The notes under the pieces were generated by a model. It worked only from the letters and a program-made list of their open reading frames with translations, did no database searches and was not told the origin of the DNA. From Macrosoma leucophasiata (lineage: Eukaryota > Arthropoda > Insecta > Lepidoptera > Hedylidae): 64,000 bases of DNA. A program made the position numbers and the translations under genes. The DNA lies in contig JAWQUS010000020.1 of assembly GCA_036365455.1 (NCBI GenBank), forward strand, positions 3,817,001 through 3,881,000, in the 5' to 3' direction. Shown here piece by piece: positions 1 through 10,346 of this stretch. How positions within the stretch are numbered: the first letter of the stretch is position 1; each line of letters opens with the position of its first letter.

Positions 1-700
1 TAGGTATAGTCCAGTTAGTGCAGTTATATTTTTTATGAAATTAATGAACAATCGTCAACCGAACAATGGCGGTCAAACCATTCCAATGGGGCGGCGGTAG
101 GGTTCCCATCTCTCCCGGAATTCCGGGAATCTCCCGGATTCGAGCTCTGAAATTTAAAATCTCCCGTCTATTTACTCGCCGGAAGGGATTTAAAATATAC
201 TAAATTCGCCCGCAAAAACAAGTTGTTCAAATGTAGGTAACGACACGCAATGTCAAATTTTCAAAATGGGTTTTTGGCTGGCAACACTGGTCGAGCTAAC
301 AGCTGTTTTTGACTGTCCCGTATTTTATTAATTTAATTTCTATATAATATATATTATTCTCAAATAATTTTGCCCAGTAACAATTGTGTACAATTATTGT
401 TTATATTGTTTGTGAAAACCGTGCTTAATTGTGTATTTACTGAATAATTAACGAAGAAATTGGCCGGCTTTTTGACATTTGTATCGTACGTTTAAGTATT
501 TGAATCATAAAACACGTTAACAAGTTGTTAATCATTGTTATCTCCATTCTAGGGTCTTGATCAGAGTATATAAATACTCATTTATATTAAATAATCGAAG
601 AATTGACGAATTACATACCCGATCGGTATATAGAAGTGCTAACCTTTCATAACCACACTTCTAAACTGTTAAACAACTTTTTGGAGTTTAATTATCAAAC
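1..700. other. No gene seen; upstream flank or 5' region of LINE-alpha
   Basis: No open frame or recognisable domain. Around 100-180 there is a short repetitive stretch built on TCTCCCGGAA/TTCCGGGA units, partly palindromic. The rest is AT-rich. Part of it may be the 5' untranslated region of the LINE whose first ORF starts at about 724, but no element boundary is visible. Confidence 0.4.
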
Positions 701-723
701 GCTGTTTCTTGTTTACCTTTATA

Positions 724-2205
724 ATGATGACTCGCAGGGCCTTGTCTCGCCAGGAGGAGTCTAAACTCCAAATGGCTTTGAAGGAATTGAAGGCCACCAA
801 GGAGTTGGTTGAACAGTTAAACAGTCAGAGAGATGACAATGAAAAGGAGCTGTTAGAAGTGTTAGCCAGGGATAGCAAATTAAAACAAGACATGGCAGAG
901 TTACATATTTAATGTATAGCCTTAAGCGAGGAACGGGACAAACTCCAGATGATAGAAGACAGGTTCGACCAATGCAGTGATGAGTATGAGCAAGCCCTGA
1001 GACGCATCACCACATTGGAAGTTGAATTGGGAGAGGCCAATGTACTAATAAACAGCTTACAAACTGACAACCTTAACAAGACAGCCTCCCAGAACCAAAG
1101 TCTATTTGAGTAGTTGGTCCAGTGCGCTCCAGACTATGATAGCATTAGTCAGCCACTAGTAACTATTGATTTGACATGTGATACACCTACACATAATATT
1201 GTATATAGCAGTAAGAAATTAAAGAAGTACATTAAATTGAATAAATGTATTAAAAAAACTCAAAATTTAATAAAATTACATAAAAGTTACATAAAGAAAA
1301 GCAAATTAAATTCCAGATTGTTTCAAAAATTGCAATTGTTCTCATCTAAAATTGATAATAACAGAATTAATTATAAATATGACATTAATAAATTACATAT
1401 TGACCACAACCGATATAAGGACTCATTGTCTGCAATGACCACAAAGTATGAAACCTCACAGAAGGAAATTCGGGAATACATACTGGCCATGAACAAACTA
1501 GTAAACCAGTGCAAATATAATTCAGAGCAATTTGATTTATTGATTAACGCCCAAAATCATTGTAGTGATATGCTCAATTCAGTGAGTTCAAAGACTGTAT
1601 GTGATCCTCCTGCTAACCAGCCCCAGAGCTCATCTAGCACAGTTTCTAACAGTTCCTTATCATCAAATAATGTTAAACAGAAATATGTAATGTTCAGTGA
1701 TGACATCGGTAAAGACTTTGGGCACTTATTGAATTTTAGCTCGGGACAGTCAACATTTATAAACCACTGCATGCCAGGGTTATCATTTGATAGCATATTA
1801 GAAAAAATAACAGCTTTTAGCTTTGAACAAGATGCCACATTAATTATATTTATTGCTAATAGAGGTAATTTAAATAAAAAACACTTTATTAACAAATTGG
1901 ACATCTTACAGACACTGAATGTAAAAAATATTATTTTATTTACATTACCTTTTAGTAAGAGTCTGTCTGATAAGGAAAATAATTTAAGATATTTATTAAA
2001 TCTTACAATTGACAACCTGACTTGTTATAATAATAAATTTAGTAAAATTGACATTAATCCCATTATTAAGAGTGGACTTTCTTTGACAAAAGATAAATAC
2101 GATCTTAGTAAATATCTGAAAAGACAGGTAGCTTTATCGCTACAGTATTATATTGACCATACAGCCAAGCATTTGGCTACCAAAACTTTCCCTAGTGGGG
2201 AATAA
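724..2205 (+). pseudogene. LINE-alpha ORF1 remnant (coiled coil plus C-terminal domain), two stops
   Basis: A single reading frame runs from the ATG pair at 724 to the TAA ending at 2205, broken only by TAA at 910-912 and TAG at 1111-1113. The pieces are in the same frame, so this was one ORF of about 490 codons. The first ~130 codons are heptad-like and charged (Lys/Glu/Leu), as in coiled-coil ORF1 proteins of CR1/Jockey-group LINEs. The middle is Lys/Asn-rich. The last ~170 residues alternate hydrophobic strands and helices and start with a VMFSDDIG-like segment, perhaps an SGNH/esterase-type fold; that assignment is weak. The endonuclease of the same element follows directly downstream. 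Likely role when intact: an RNA-binding/chaperone protein for retrotransposition. Confidence 0.65.
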
Positions 2206-2429
2206 AATTTACAGACATTGGAATGTTTTCCAAACACTTTATTTACAACTGACAACTCAATATTGAGTAGTTGCACTACCAATAATGTGAAAAACAACTA
2301 TATACAATTGACATAATTCGGTTCTTGAACCAAATAATTTAAATTAAATTTAGAGACAAAAGAGACAGCCTCTTGCTCCCACTTTAAAAAGGTAGAGAGA
2401 AATCCACCACTTAGTAATAAAATTAAGTT

Positions 2430-2982
2430 AGCAAAAAAAGTAAAATCGTTAACCTGGTGCACCAGAATATACAAGGGATGATGGGTAAAGACTTAGAAAT
2501 TGAGTTATTTATGAATGATCGTAATGTAGACATCTGTTGTTTTACAGAACATTGGTTGAAATCCCATGAATTAATATTCAATTTCAGCAGGCACCAGGTT
2601 GGTAGTAAGTTCAGTAGAGCACATGCAATACGTGGTGGCTCTCTAATATTGTTAAATAAAAACCTTAAATTTATGTATATATAGACCTCCAAGTGGGTTA
2701 TACGATTATTTTGAAAAAAAATTGGATGAGGTGTTGACCAAATTATTTGAATTGAAGAAACATATTATTGTTTGTGGTGATTTTAACATTAATCTACTAG
2801 ATGAAACGCCAACATGTATTCGATTTAAATCATTACTGATGTCATATAATTTGCATAATGTGTTTCTTGAACCTACCAGAATCACCCAGTGCTCTGCGAC
2901 CTGCATAGACAATATATTTATTGATTTCAAACCTAACCAAAAACATGTTTTTACTGAATTAAGTTCTGATCACTGTAGTCAA
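2430..2982 (+). pseudogene. LINE-alpha ORF2, endonuclease part (truncated by insertion)
   Basis: Two pieces of an APE-type endonuclease. At 2457-2665 the translation contains CFTEHWL, the counterpart of the family's TETWL motif, and a GGSLILL strand. At 2680-2980 an IYRPPSG motif, CGDFNINLL (the GDFN catalytic motif) and SSDHC (the terminal SDH motif) follow in order. Between the pieces about 30 codons that the family normally has are missing and the frame shifts near 2670-2685, so this is an internal deletion. The ORF then breaks exactly after SDHCxQ, and the continuation DCGQLISF is found at 10346, on the far side of a 7.36-kb insertion. Confidence 0.8.
2972..2982 (+). repeat. Target-site duplication, left copy
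   Basis: ACTGTAGTCAA here and ACTGTGGTCAA at 10347-10357 (one mismatch in 11) flank the inserted block. Translated in the LINE-alpha frame both copies encode the same few residues of the endonuclease SDHC(S/G)Q motif, which is why I read them as a duplicated target. Confidence 0.6.
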
Positions 2983-2989
2983 TGAGCTT

Positions 2990-4740
2990 ATAAATACTAG
3001 AGAAGCAATGTCATACAAACGATTTTCACAAATGCGTAACCACTTAATAGTTCAAAAGACGTAGCTTTGAAACCGATACTTATGTACAAAGTAAACTATA
3101 TTTGTCTCGTTTCTTCCACTGGTTAACAAATAACCGTTAAAGTGAGACAACAATATTGTTGCCATGGAAACGGACAGAGTTGGTCAGAGTTGCCAGGGGT
3201 GAGATAATTTCCCCAAAATATATTGATGAATAAATGTATTGTGTATGTATTGTATTGTGCTTTGGTGTGATTAATGTAATGTGTATTTTTAATACAATTT
3301 AATGAAACTTTCAGTCTATACTATATGAAACTGTAACGGAAGCGTGTCTGTACATTGAAAATACTTAGAAAAAGCTATCAGTCAGTAGTAAACGGATTTT
3401 GAGACGAATTAATGGCCGAGTTTATAAAGTTTTAAAGTGAAAACTTCTTTAGCATTGTTGTGATTTGAAAGTCAATGAAACGAAAAATCGACAGTAAAAA
3501 GGGACAGACGCCTAAATTCATAAAATTTTACGTGGGAGAAAATGAGATGTAAATAAATGTTTCGTGCTCATCTATCCTTTTTTTACCACACTAACAATTA
3601 CATGACTTTTTGTGCTCACCCATCCAAATTAGGACCACACTAACAATGGCTTGACTTTAACATGCTTGGGTTGACTCTTATCTTGACCACCAAAGTGTTT
3701 CGAGCGTACGATGGAAGCTGTAGATGGTCGGTTTCTTTGCGTAATAGCACACCCCGGACATTCGGTTAAAATTCCATACAAACACTTGATTTGGTTACCT
3801 ATTAATAAGATACGAATCGGTGAGGTGTTTTTACACAGAAATGTTGCACGTTATGAGTTTACGACTTCGGGGCGAAAACATTTCAACGTTCGAAGTTTTT
3901 TTTTGTCAGCCACAAAAATAAATATATGGCTTTTAAATAGGAAATCGGTGGTAGAGCTCTGTTGACCGATCTCGCGAGTGAAAGCACCAACGCATCACAT
4001 AATTTACATACCACTGAGTGGTAGTGTCCACAGCTATTGTGATCGATGGTAATGTACGAAGGTAGAGAGCTCAAATGATAGAGCTCGAAGCCGTGCAAAC
4101 GGTGTGAAAAAGTCCGCGACAGCATATGTCTATCTTTTAACGTTAGCTCACTGTAAGCTTTTTTATTCTAACCAAAGTTGTTCCAAAATAATGCATTATT
4201 TGCGAAGGTGTTTTTATTTATTTATTTTATTTTTATTTATTTATTTATTAGGAAGACTATCGATTATTACAATTAGAGCGTGGATACAGTATAAGAAACG
4301 GAAGAATCATTTATAAGTCTCCACTTATAGAAAAAAAGTAGATAGCGAAAGACATTAGCAACATTTAAAAGACATTGTAAAGAACGGTTCACACTACCAC
4401 AACATATCACAAAGCAAAAGGTGTGAATATACACATGTTTAACAAGTTTGTCAGTTAAACAAGTAAAAAAAAAAGAAAAAAGTATTTGAAGTATAACAAA
4501 AAAAAAAAAATAATAAAAAAAACGAATAAAGCAGTATAAGTACATACTACATTTACGCATACTTAAAAATATATAAACATATGCTTATCATCCACATTGA
4601 GAGAAAAAAAAAAAAAAAAAACAAATTAAAGAAATCACGAGTCGACATGTAATATTAACTCAGTCTATCTAGATTTCTGTTGGTCTGTTACACTCACCAC
4701 GACGTTATCCACCGCTGACCCGAGTCTGGTCGAAGCCAAC
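2990..4740. other. AT-rich DNA without a recognised gene, left part of nested insertion
   Basis: No supportable gene. A short open frame at 3711-3965 has no recognisable domain. TTTATTTA-type low-complexity DNA lies near 4205-4250, and A-rich runs near 4460-4520 and 4603-4620. The A-runs are on the plus strand, so they are not the poly-A tail of the minus-strand LINE next door. Confidence 0.4.
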
Positions 4741-4789
4741 GAAGAGAACAGTAAGAATCCTGAGGTTGAATCGTATCTTAATAAAACAT

Positions 4790-7699
4790 TTACTTATTAT
4801 ATTTGTTAAAGAAAGTATCACTTAATCTTTTTTTGATTGAAGGTACACTGGAGAAAAATAGGTCCAGGTCGAACTCCTGATCCGTACGTTTGCATAAGGA
4901 ATTGAAGAGCTGACATGAACGATAGATAAAACTATTCTGGCGATATTTTGTTGTTGCCGATGGAAGAGAAAGTAGCGGGCTACTACGATAAGTTATAGTG
5001 GGGGTGTAAAGAGAGAATTTACCTAACAAATCCGGGCAATCTATGGAGGAGACCATAATTTTCTTTAAAAAGATGATATCGGAAATGTCTCGTCTATTTT
5101 TTAGAGGAAGAAAGTGATGCTTAGCACAGGAAGTATTGTAATCCGTCTTTTTAAGCTGAGCTCTAAAATTAAGAAATCGGATAAATTTGCGCTGTATTCG
5201 TTCTAACCGCTCAGAGTAGACTGTATACTTCGGGTTCCAAATTTGAGATGCATATTCTAAATGACATCGCACATATGTACTATAAAGAATTTTAATCGTT
5301 TTAACCTGTTTAAATTCCTTAGAGGATCTCATTATGAATCCTAGAGACCTAGAAGCTTTACTGACTATAGTAGAGATATGTTTATCAAAAATTAGTTTAG
5401 AGTCGTGTACAACTCCCAAGTCTTTCATCTCTGACACTCGTTCAAGAACTAGATTTTTTAATTTGTAATTAAAGCAAATAGGATTGTTTTTCCGCGTAAA
5501 AGACATAACTGAACACTTATTAACATTAAGGTCTAGTTTGTTAATAACACAATAGTTATCAAGCCTAGCCAGGTCTTGTTGTAAGGCCAGTGCATCATCA
5601 TTACTTTTAACACATTTAAAAATTTTCATGTCATCAGCAAAACTGAGTAGTAAAGAGTTCTCAAAACAGGTATCTATATCTGATATGAAAATTAAAAATA
5701 TTAAAGGACCCAACAAAGATCCTTGTGGTACACCGCTTGGAACACACATCCATCTAGACTTATGATTATTGAGAACAACGACTTGGGAGCGATTATTAAT
5801 GTAAGAAGTAAACCATCTCAATAAATCCCCTCTAATACCAGATAGCTCAAGCTTAGAGATTAATAAATGATGGTCTATTCGATCAAATGCTTTACTATAG
5901 TCAGTATATACTACGTCGACCTGCGATCCCCGGTCCATTGACTCAGAAATGAAATCATTCAAAAGAATTAAGTTGCTGACAGTAGATCTGCCTTTGAGGA
6001 AGCCATGCTGAGACGATGGAATCGATGTCTTCATTGCTGGATACAAATGATTGTATATGATTTTTTCAAGTACTTTTGCAATGATACATAGTTTAGAAAT
6101 AGGTCTATAATTGGTCACTTCATTTTTTGAACCTTTTTTATGAATAGGTGAAATAAACGCTTTTTTCCAAATCGTTGGCATGTACCCTTCATTAATAGAT
6201 CTGTTGAAGAGAATATATAAGGGAATTGATAACTCATCTGCACAATTAGCAAGCAGTATAGCAGGCACCGAATCAGGGCCCTCCGACTTTGTTCTATCCA
6301 GTCTACACAATTCCGATTTTATTGAGGACACTGAAAATTCAATTGTCGTAATGTTTGCGTCACTCAAACTAAAGTCATGGTTAGAATATTGAGTAGCAGA
6401 GACTGAAGTAGATGATGCAGAGTGAAGATCTAAAAAACTAGAACTAAAATAATTTGCAAACATGTCACAAATCTCTTCTCCACAATTCGAGTTATTGTTT
6501 TTATATGTCATCGTATTGGGTAAAGAATTAGACTTAGAGATTGATTTAAAATATGACCAATAATATTTTGGATTATTTTTAATAGAACTTTCCACTCTTG
6601 AGATATAAGAAGCATAGTTATAAGTTTCAATTGATTTTGCACGTACAGTCAGTGTATTAATAGATAGTTTATCAGAGATCATGCCGTAACGCTTGAACCT
6701 AGAAAAATACTTATATCTTTCTTTAAGTACCTTAATAAGTGCAGATGAATACCAAGGAGGGTATGAACCTGATCGTATATATTTAGTTGGAACATGCTTT
6801 GAGCGTATTTTTTTTAAAGTATCATAGAAATAATCCACTGCTACATCCAGATCCTTGTGAGATAAGTTAGTTTTCCAGTCAATTATTGATAGATTTCTGT
6901 TGAAAGCATCAAAATCCGCTTTCCCATAGCAGAATTTAATGCAAGCTGCTGATTTCAGGGGTAGCTGACATCGCATGTCCACCATTATGATCAAAGAATT
7001 ATGGTGAGGATCAATAGGTACTAAAGAGTCCGAAGCATTACTGACTGTAACATCGTTATTCGATAAAACAAGATCTAGAAGCCTACCATACTGGTTAACA
7101 ACGTGATTGTATTGATGCAAGTTCACCACGTTGAGTTCGTCGATAAAATTGCATTCATTGAAACCAGTAACATTTAAAGCTTTTAAATAAGTGTTACCAT
7201 CGTCAGAGGCAAGATTCCACTGGATTGTACTCATGTTAAAGTCACCAACTACCAAGTATGTATCATCCGGGTTCGAAGTCATAATATCGCGAAGCTTTGT
7301 TAAGAAATTTGTTAATTGCTGCGCAAGACTAAGACCCATATTTTGACTGCATAAGTAGATAACACAAATGTGCAGTTTGTTCTTACCTATGGAAATGGTA
7401 ATCCACAAGTCCTCTGCGGTGGAAGTCCATTCCAGCCGAGGACAGACACCTAATTCCTTACGTACTGCTAAAAGTACACCGCCACCCATCGACTGGCCAG
7501 TAACGTTGTACTCACGGTCACGACGATAAACTATATACCTATCGTCGAATAACTCATACTCAGAGAGCCCATCAACCAACCAAGTTTCCGTTAATGCTAT
7601 CACGCTATAGTTGTTCAGAAGGACATTACGACGAAAAGTAGATGTTTTCGTCCGTAAACCTCGGACATTCTGGTAGTAACAAGTTAGTTCTGTAAACAG
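4790..7699 (-). CDS. LINE-beta ORF2: APE endonuclease + reverse transcriptase, open
   Basis: An uninterrupted frame of more than 960 codons. Reading from 7699 down, the N-terminal endonuclease shows YYQNVRGLRTKT, ALTETWL, VVGDFN and PIDPHHNSL. The reverse transcriptase follows with NYRPIS, YTDYSKAFDRIDH (motif A, catalytic Asp), GVPQGSLLGPLIFL, then FADD (motif C, catalytic Asp pair), and a C-terminal region with HLEYASQIWNP typical of CR1/Jockey-group LINEs. Its role is to nick the target and prime reverse transcription there. No ATG is visible: the frame is open up to a stop at 7700-7702 and the first motif begins almost at once, so the natural start is unclear (non-ATG, or lost). ORF1 lies upstream at 8538-9461. 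The lack of stops suggests a recent insertion. Confidence 0.88.
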   Translation of the reverse strand: MFTELTCYYQNVRGLRTKTSTFRRNVLLNNYSVIALTETWLVDGLSEYELFDDRYIVYRRDREYNVTGQSMGGGVLLAVRKELGVCPRLEWTSTAEDLWITISIGKNKLHICVIYLCSQNMGLSLAQQLTNFLTKLRDIMTSNPDDTYLVVGDFNMSTIQWNLASDDGNTYLKALNVTGFNECNFIDELNVVNLHQYNHVVNQYGRLLDLVLSNNDVTVSNASDSLVPIDPHHNSLIIMVDMRCQLPLKSAACIKFCYGKADFDAFNRNLSIIDWKTNLSHKDLDVAVDYFYDTLKKIRSKHVPTKYIRSGSYPPWYSSALIKVLKERYKYFSRFKRYGMISDKLSINTLTVRAKSIETYNYASYISRVESSIKNNPKYYWSYFKSISKSNSLPNTMTYKNNNSNCGEEICDMFANYFSSSFLDLHSASSTSVSATQYSNHDFSLSDANITTIEFSVSSIKSELCRLDRTKSEGPDSVPAILLANCADELSIPLYILFNRSINEGYMPTIWKKAFISPIHKKGSKNEVTNYRPISKLCIIAKVLEKIIYNHLYPAMKTSIPSSQHGFLKGRSTVSNLILLNDFISESMDRGSQVDVVYTDYSKAFDRIDHHLLISKLELSGIRGDLLRWFTSYINNRSQVVVLNNHKSRWMCVPSGVPQGSLLGPLIFLIFISDIDTCFENSLLLSFADDMKIFKCVKSNDDALALQQDLARLDNYCVINKLDLNVNKCSVMSFTRKNNPICFNYKLKNLVLERVSEMKDLGVVHDSKLIFDKHISTIVSKASRSLGFIMRSSKEFKQVKTIKILYSTYVRCHLEYASQIWNPKYTVYSERLERIQRKFIRFLNFRAQLKKTDYNTSCAKHHFLPLKNRRDISDIIFLKKIMVSSIDCPDLLGKFSLYTPTITYRSSPLLSLPSATTKYRQNSFIYRSCQLFNSLCKRTDQEFDLDLFFSSVPSIKKRLSDTFFNKYNK

Positions 7700-8537
7700 C
7701 TATTCAACAACAGCGTAACATAAAACGAATTATTTCCGTGCTTCTTATCACGGGCTAACATAACGTTATAATAATAAGTGGATAGATAATGGTAACAACA
7801 CACCACAACTTCAGAACTATGCATTAGTTCACCACATCCGCGCAATATACCACTGTTATGTAAGTATAGTAAATAACTGCATTCTAAAGTATGGTTGATT
7901 AATAGTAAATTGGGAAACACTATCACTATAATAACAATATTATTTTTTCTAGTAAATTGTATGCAATATTTTGAAGTAAGTATGAGTTTTGCGATGCAAT
8001 GATTGCAATGATAATAAGTAAGCGAGTGTTCGTAGGTAAAGTGTGGTATGAGTAAGCCAAAACATCGTAGCGCAATAGGAGTGAAAGAGATAGGAACGTA
8101 ATTCAGAAAGCATTCAACATTGCGGGTGTATAGCGAGTATAGCGACATCGAGAGCTCGTCCAGCGGTGTGGTAATCACATAGTGCGAGTATATACCCGAC
8201 AAAACATTATCAAAGAACGGGAAGTAACACAGAATAAATAGACAACTCGAATAAAGCACGGAATAGAATTTATGTACGGATGATAAGCACAGTTTTAACA
8301 AACATTTTAGTAGACTACAGTAACTTAATATTAATTCACATGTACCATCGAAGAAGCTTCCGGTCATCCAAAAACATTGCAAATTGGACTTTACATTCAT
8401 ACAAATGAGGCACCGAAATGACCGACCAGTTATCTCCTCGACAATACATATCAAGTTAACTAAGTATGAACAAATTAAGTTCATCACAAATATGTAACAC
8501 ACAAGATTATATAAGGGTATACAGCCTTGGCAACGGG
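7700..8537 (-). other. Long spacer between LINE-beta ORF1 and ORF2 with an unexplained open frame
   Basis: CR1-group ORFs normally lie close together, but here about 840 bp separate them. A minus-strand frame at 7684-8502 stays open for 272 codons (Cys/Leu/Ser/Tyr-rich, hydrophobic segments) and starts with MCYIFVMNL. I recognise no domain, and the biased composition can arise by chance in AT-rich DNA. It may be an insertion that removed the ORF2 start. Confidence 0.35.
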
Positions 8538-9461
8538 TTAGGTTAATTTGTTTAAATCATTCTCGCAATTAATAATGACAATATGTGAGGTATCATTCTT
8601 ACGGACATGTATTTTAGCATATTTAACCCATACAAATCTGTAGTCTTTACTTTTTGCTAGCTGTTTAGTTTTAGTGAGTAGCTTCTTATACTCGGGCGAC
8701 AGGTGGTCATTAATATAAATCCGATGACTTTGTTCCCCTGTGTATCCCAAATCAGCTGATGATAATGATTTTAATAAACGCGCAGAGGCCACAAAATCTT
8801 CTTTCACATATCGGTTAAGAAAACTGACCACAATAGACTTCACGTCGTTATTACGCGAAGGGATTCTACTCACGTAATTCATTTGATTTTTGTTTATTTT
8901 GTAGTTGATACATGTACCTATTTTGTCCATTATATCGTATAAATTTTCGTTTTTCTTCATCGGAACACCTTTGATTTCAATATTGTTTAGACGTGACCAC
9001 TGATCTCTCGTAATCTCATTTTGTTGATTAATAAACAGCTGAGATCTCATACTCTCTAGGTCACAGGCTTCCAACGAAGAAATGCGGTCACCCAACCGAG
9101 ATAAGGTATTATCGAACTCCAGGAGTTTATTGGCAGTTCCTTTCGATATCTCTTGCAACTTACCGACGTCAGCTTTAACATTTTTAACCTCTTCGAGCAA
9201 CCCCGGCAGAGATTCCAAAAGCAATGACATTGAATTTAACTTGGTCATTATAGATTCGAGTGAAATCTCAGGGCTTTGGACAACAGCGGTATTTGGTGAT
9301 AGGAGACGACAGGATGAACATTTCCAAGCTGCTCGTCTCTCAGGCCCTAAGCGGCGGTAGCCTGTCTCAGTAATATTAGCGCACATAAAATCATACTGCT
9401 TCTTACACGATCCACATTGGACACCATCGATGAAATTGTCTCCACACGTCGCACAGATCAT
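8538..9461 (-). CDS. LINE-beta ORF1: PHD-type zinc finger, coiled coil, FP-like C-terminal domain
   Basis: 307 codons if the ATG at 9461 (MICATCGDNF) is used. The frame is open upstream to 9569, but the zinc finger starts right after this Met, so I prefer it. Residues ~3-50 hold a Cys/His pattern (CxxC, CxxC, C, CxxC) like the PHD fingers of lepidopteran LINE ORF1 proteins. Residues ~65-165 form a Leu-rich coiled coil. Residues ~175-305 (NNIEIKGVP, VVSFLNRYVKEDFV, IYINDHLSPEYKKLL, FVWVKYAKIHVRKN) match the FP25-like domain that many insect LINE ORF1s share with a baculovirus protein; this is a transposon protein, not a virus gene. Probable function: binding LINE RNA. It lies upstream of ORF2 on the same strand. 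Confidence 0.82.
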   Translation of the reverse strand: MICATCGDNFIDGVQCGSCKKQYDFMCANITETGYRRLGPERRAAWKCSSCRLLSPNTAVVQSPEISLESIMTKLNSMSLLLESLPGLLEEVKNVKADVGKLQEISKGTANKLLEFDNTLSRLGDRISSLEACDLESMRSQLFINQQNEITRDQWSRLNNIEIKGVPMKKNENLYDIMDKIGTCINYKINKNQMNYVSRIPSRNNDVKSIVVSFLNRYVKEDFVASARLLKSLSSADLGYTGEQSHRIYINDHLSPEYKKLLTKTKQLAKSKDYRFVWVKYAKIHVRKNDTSHIVIINCENDLNKLT

Positions 9462-9599
9462 TTTAAGCGCTTGAAAGGTAACCGTTTTGTAAATACACAA
9501 GAATAAACCGTTCAAATCGTCAAGCGGCGGAGGTGCACACGTAATAGCCGTACCGACAACAGATGTCAACTGTCAAAACTGTTATAAATATGATATTAA

Positions 9600-10346
9600 T
9601 CCAGTAGCGTACTGGTAAGAATTTTTCAAATCGGATAAGTAGTTTCTGAGATTAGCGCGTTCAAACAAACAAACAAACAAACTCTTCAGCTTTATAATAT
9701 TAAGTTTAAATTTACGCACGGTCAGTTACATGTGACTCTGTGAGGTGTTCGCAATACTAGCAGCCTATATGCTTTCATCTCCATCAATGCGTCACAACAG
9801 AGAAGCATTAATGTAAACCAGATTTTTTTTACTTTTGGTTAAAAAGTGTTTATGATCCAAAATTGACCAAAAGTTATATCCAAAAAAGGTGCTCGAAGTC
9901 ACTTTTCCACGCGAACGAAGTCGCAGGGACAGCAAGTAATTATATATTATTCATCCGGTTACTGGCAGAATAGAATGTCTACATTCATTAAATTTACTCC
10001 CTAAAAAGTGGGAAATTTTCAAATTGTTTTACTAGCAACACCGATGGAAAAAATTATGCACGATGTATTTATTTTGTTTTCTGATGTAATTTAGGCATTA
10101 TGATCAAAATTATGCGAACTTATTCGTGAAAAGTAATGCCACTTGCATTATCATTCTTTTCGGATCATAATACACATTTTTAACAACACATTTCGCCATT
10201 TTAAGTAAGTTTGATGGACGAGCGTGACGCGTCTGTCGCACTTCATGTCAAACAGGGAACTGAGGTCATATATGCCTGTGGGCATCTTCGAAGTGGCAAC
10301 GCGTCGCTGCCGTAAACGGCCAATTTAGTAACTTAAAACATCATTG
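9600..10346. repeat. Non-coding repeat-rich DNA between LINE-beta ORF1 and the junction
   Basis: Holds a (CAAA)n-containing block at 9605-9710 that ends in a TTCAGCTTTATAATATTA segment, and a ~130-bp block at 9808-9938 that recurs at 12505-12640 (see that entry). From 9940 to 10346 I see nothing coding. This may include the 5' untranslated region of LINE-beta. Confidence 0.4.
9808..9938 (+). repeat. Dispersed repeat ending in CGAAGTCGC..CAGC(T/A)AGT, copy 1
   Basis: Shares GTAAACCAGATTTTTT, GATCCAAAATTgACCAAAAGTTA and a terminal GAACGAAGTCGC..GG.ACAGC.AGT with 12505-12640. Ends of the form CGAAGTCGC..CAGCTAGT also occur near 40835-40857 and, in shorter form, at 27095-27107. The CTAGT end is compatible with a Helitron 3' terminus, but I found no convincing 5' end or hairpin, so the class is open. 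Confidence 0.5.

Larger units (their letters stand above)
2983..10346. mobile_element. 7.36-kb nested insertion inside LINE-alpha
   Basis: This block interrupts the endonuclease domain of LINE-alpha and is flanked by an 11-bp near-perfect duplication. It contains the minus-strand LINE-beta (about 4.75-9.6 kb) plus flanking AT-rich DNA of unknown origin on both sides. The block is longer than LINE-beta itself, so either LINE-beta has unusually long untranslated ends or several insertions are stacked here. I cannot fix the LINE-beta termini. Confidence 0.55.

Noticed and set aside
1557..2015. Minus-strand 152-codon open frame
   Set aside because: Lies entirely opposite the LINE-alpha ORF1; a shadow of AT-rich coding sequence.
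3711..3965. 84-codon plus-strand frame starting MEAVDGRFLCV
   Set aside because: No domain, no neighbouring gene structure, inside a transposon-derived block; length is within chance for this region.
8538..9569. Baculovirus-like FP protein domain, suggesting an integrated virus
   Set aside because: The domain sits in a LINE ORF1 next to an endonuclease-reverse transcriptase ORF and behind a PHD finger, a common arrangement in lepidopteran LINEs. No other viral gene is present.
9605..9938. Helitron 3' ends (CTAGT) at 9938, 12640, 27107 and 40857
   Set aside because: Only the last bases fit. I could not find a TC 5' end, a stable terminal hairpin or consistent A-T insertion, so I list them as unclassified repeats.
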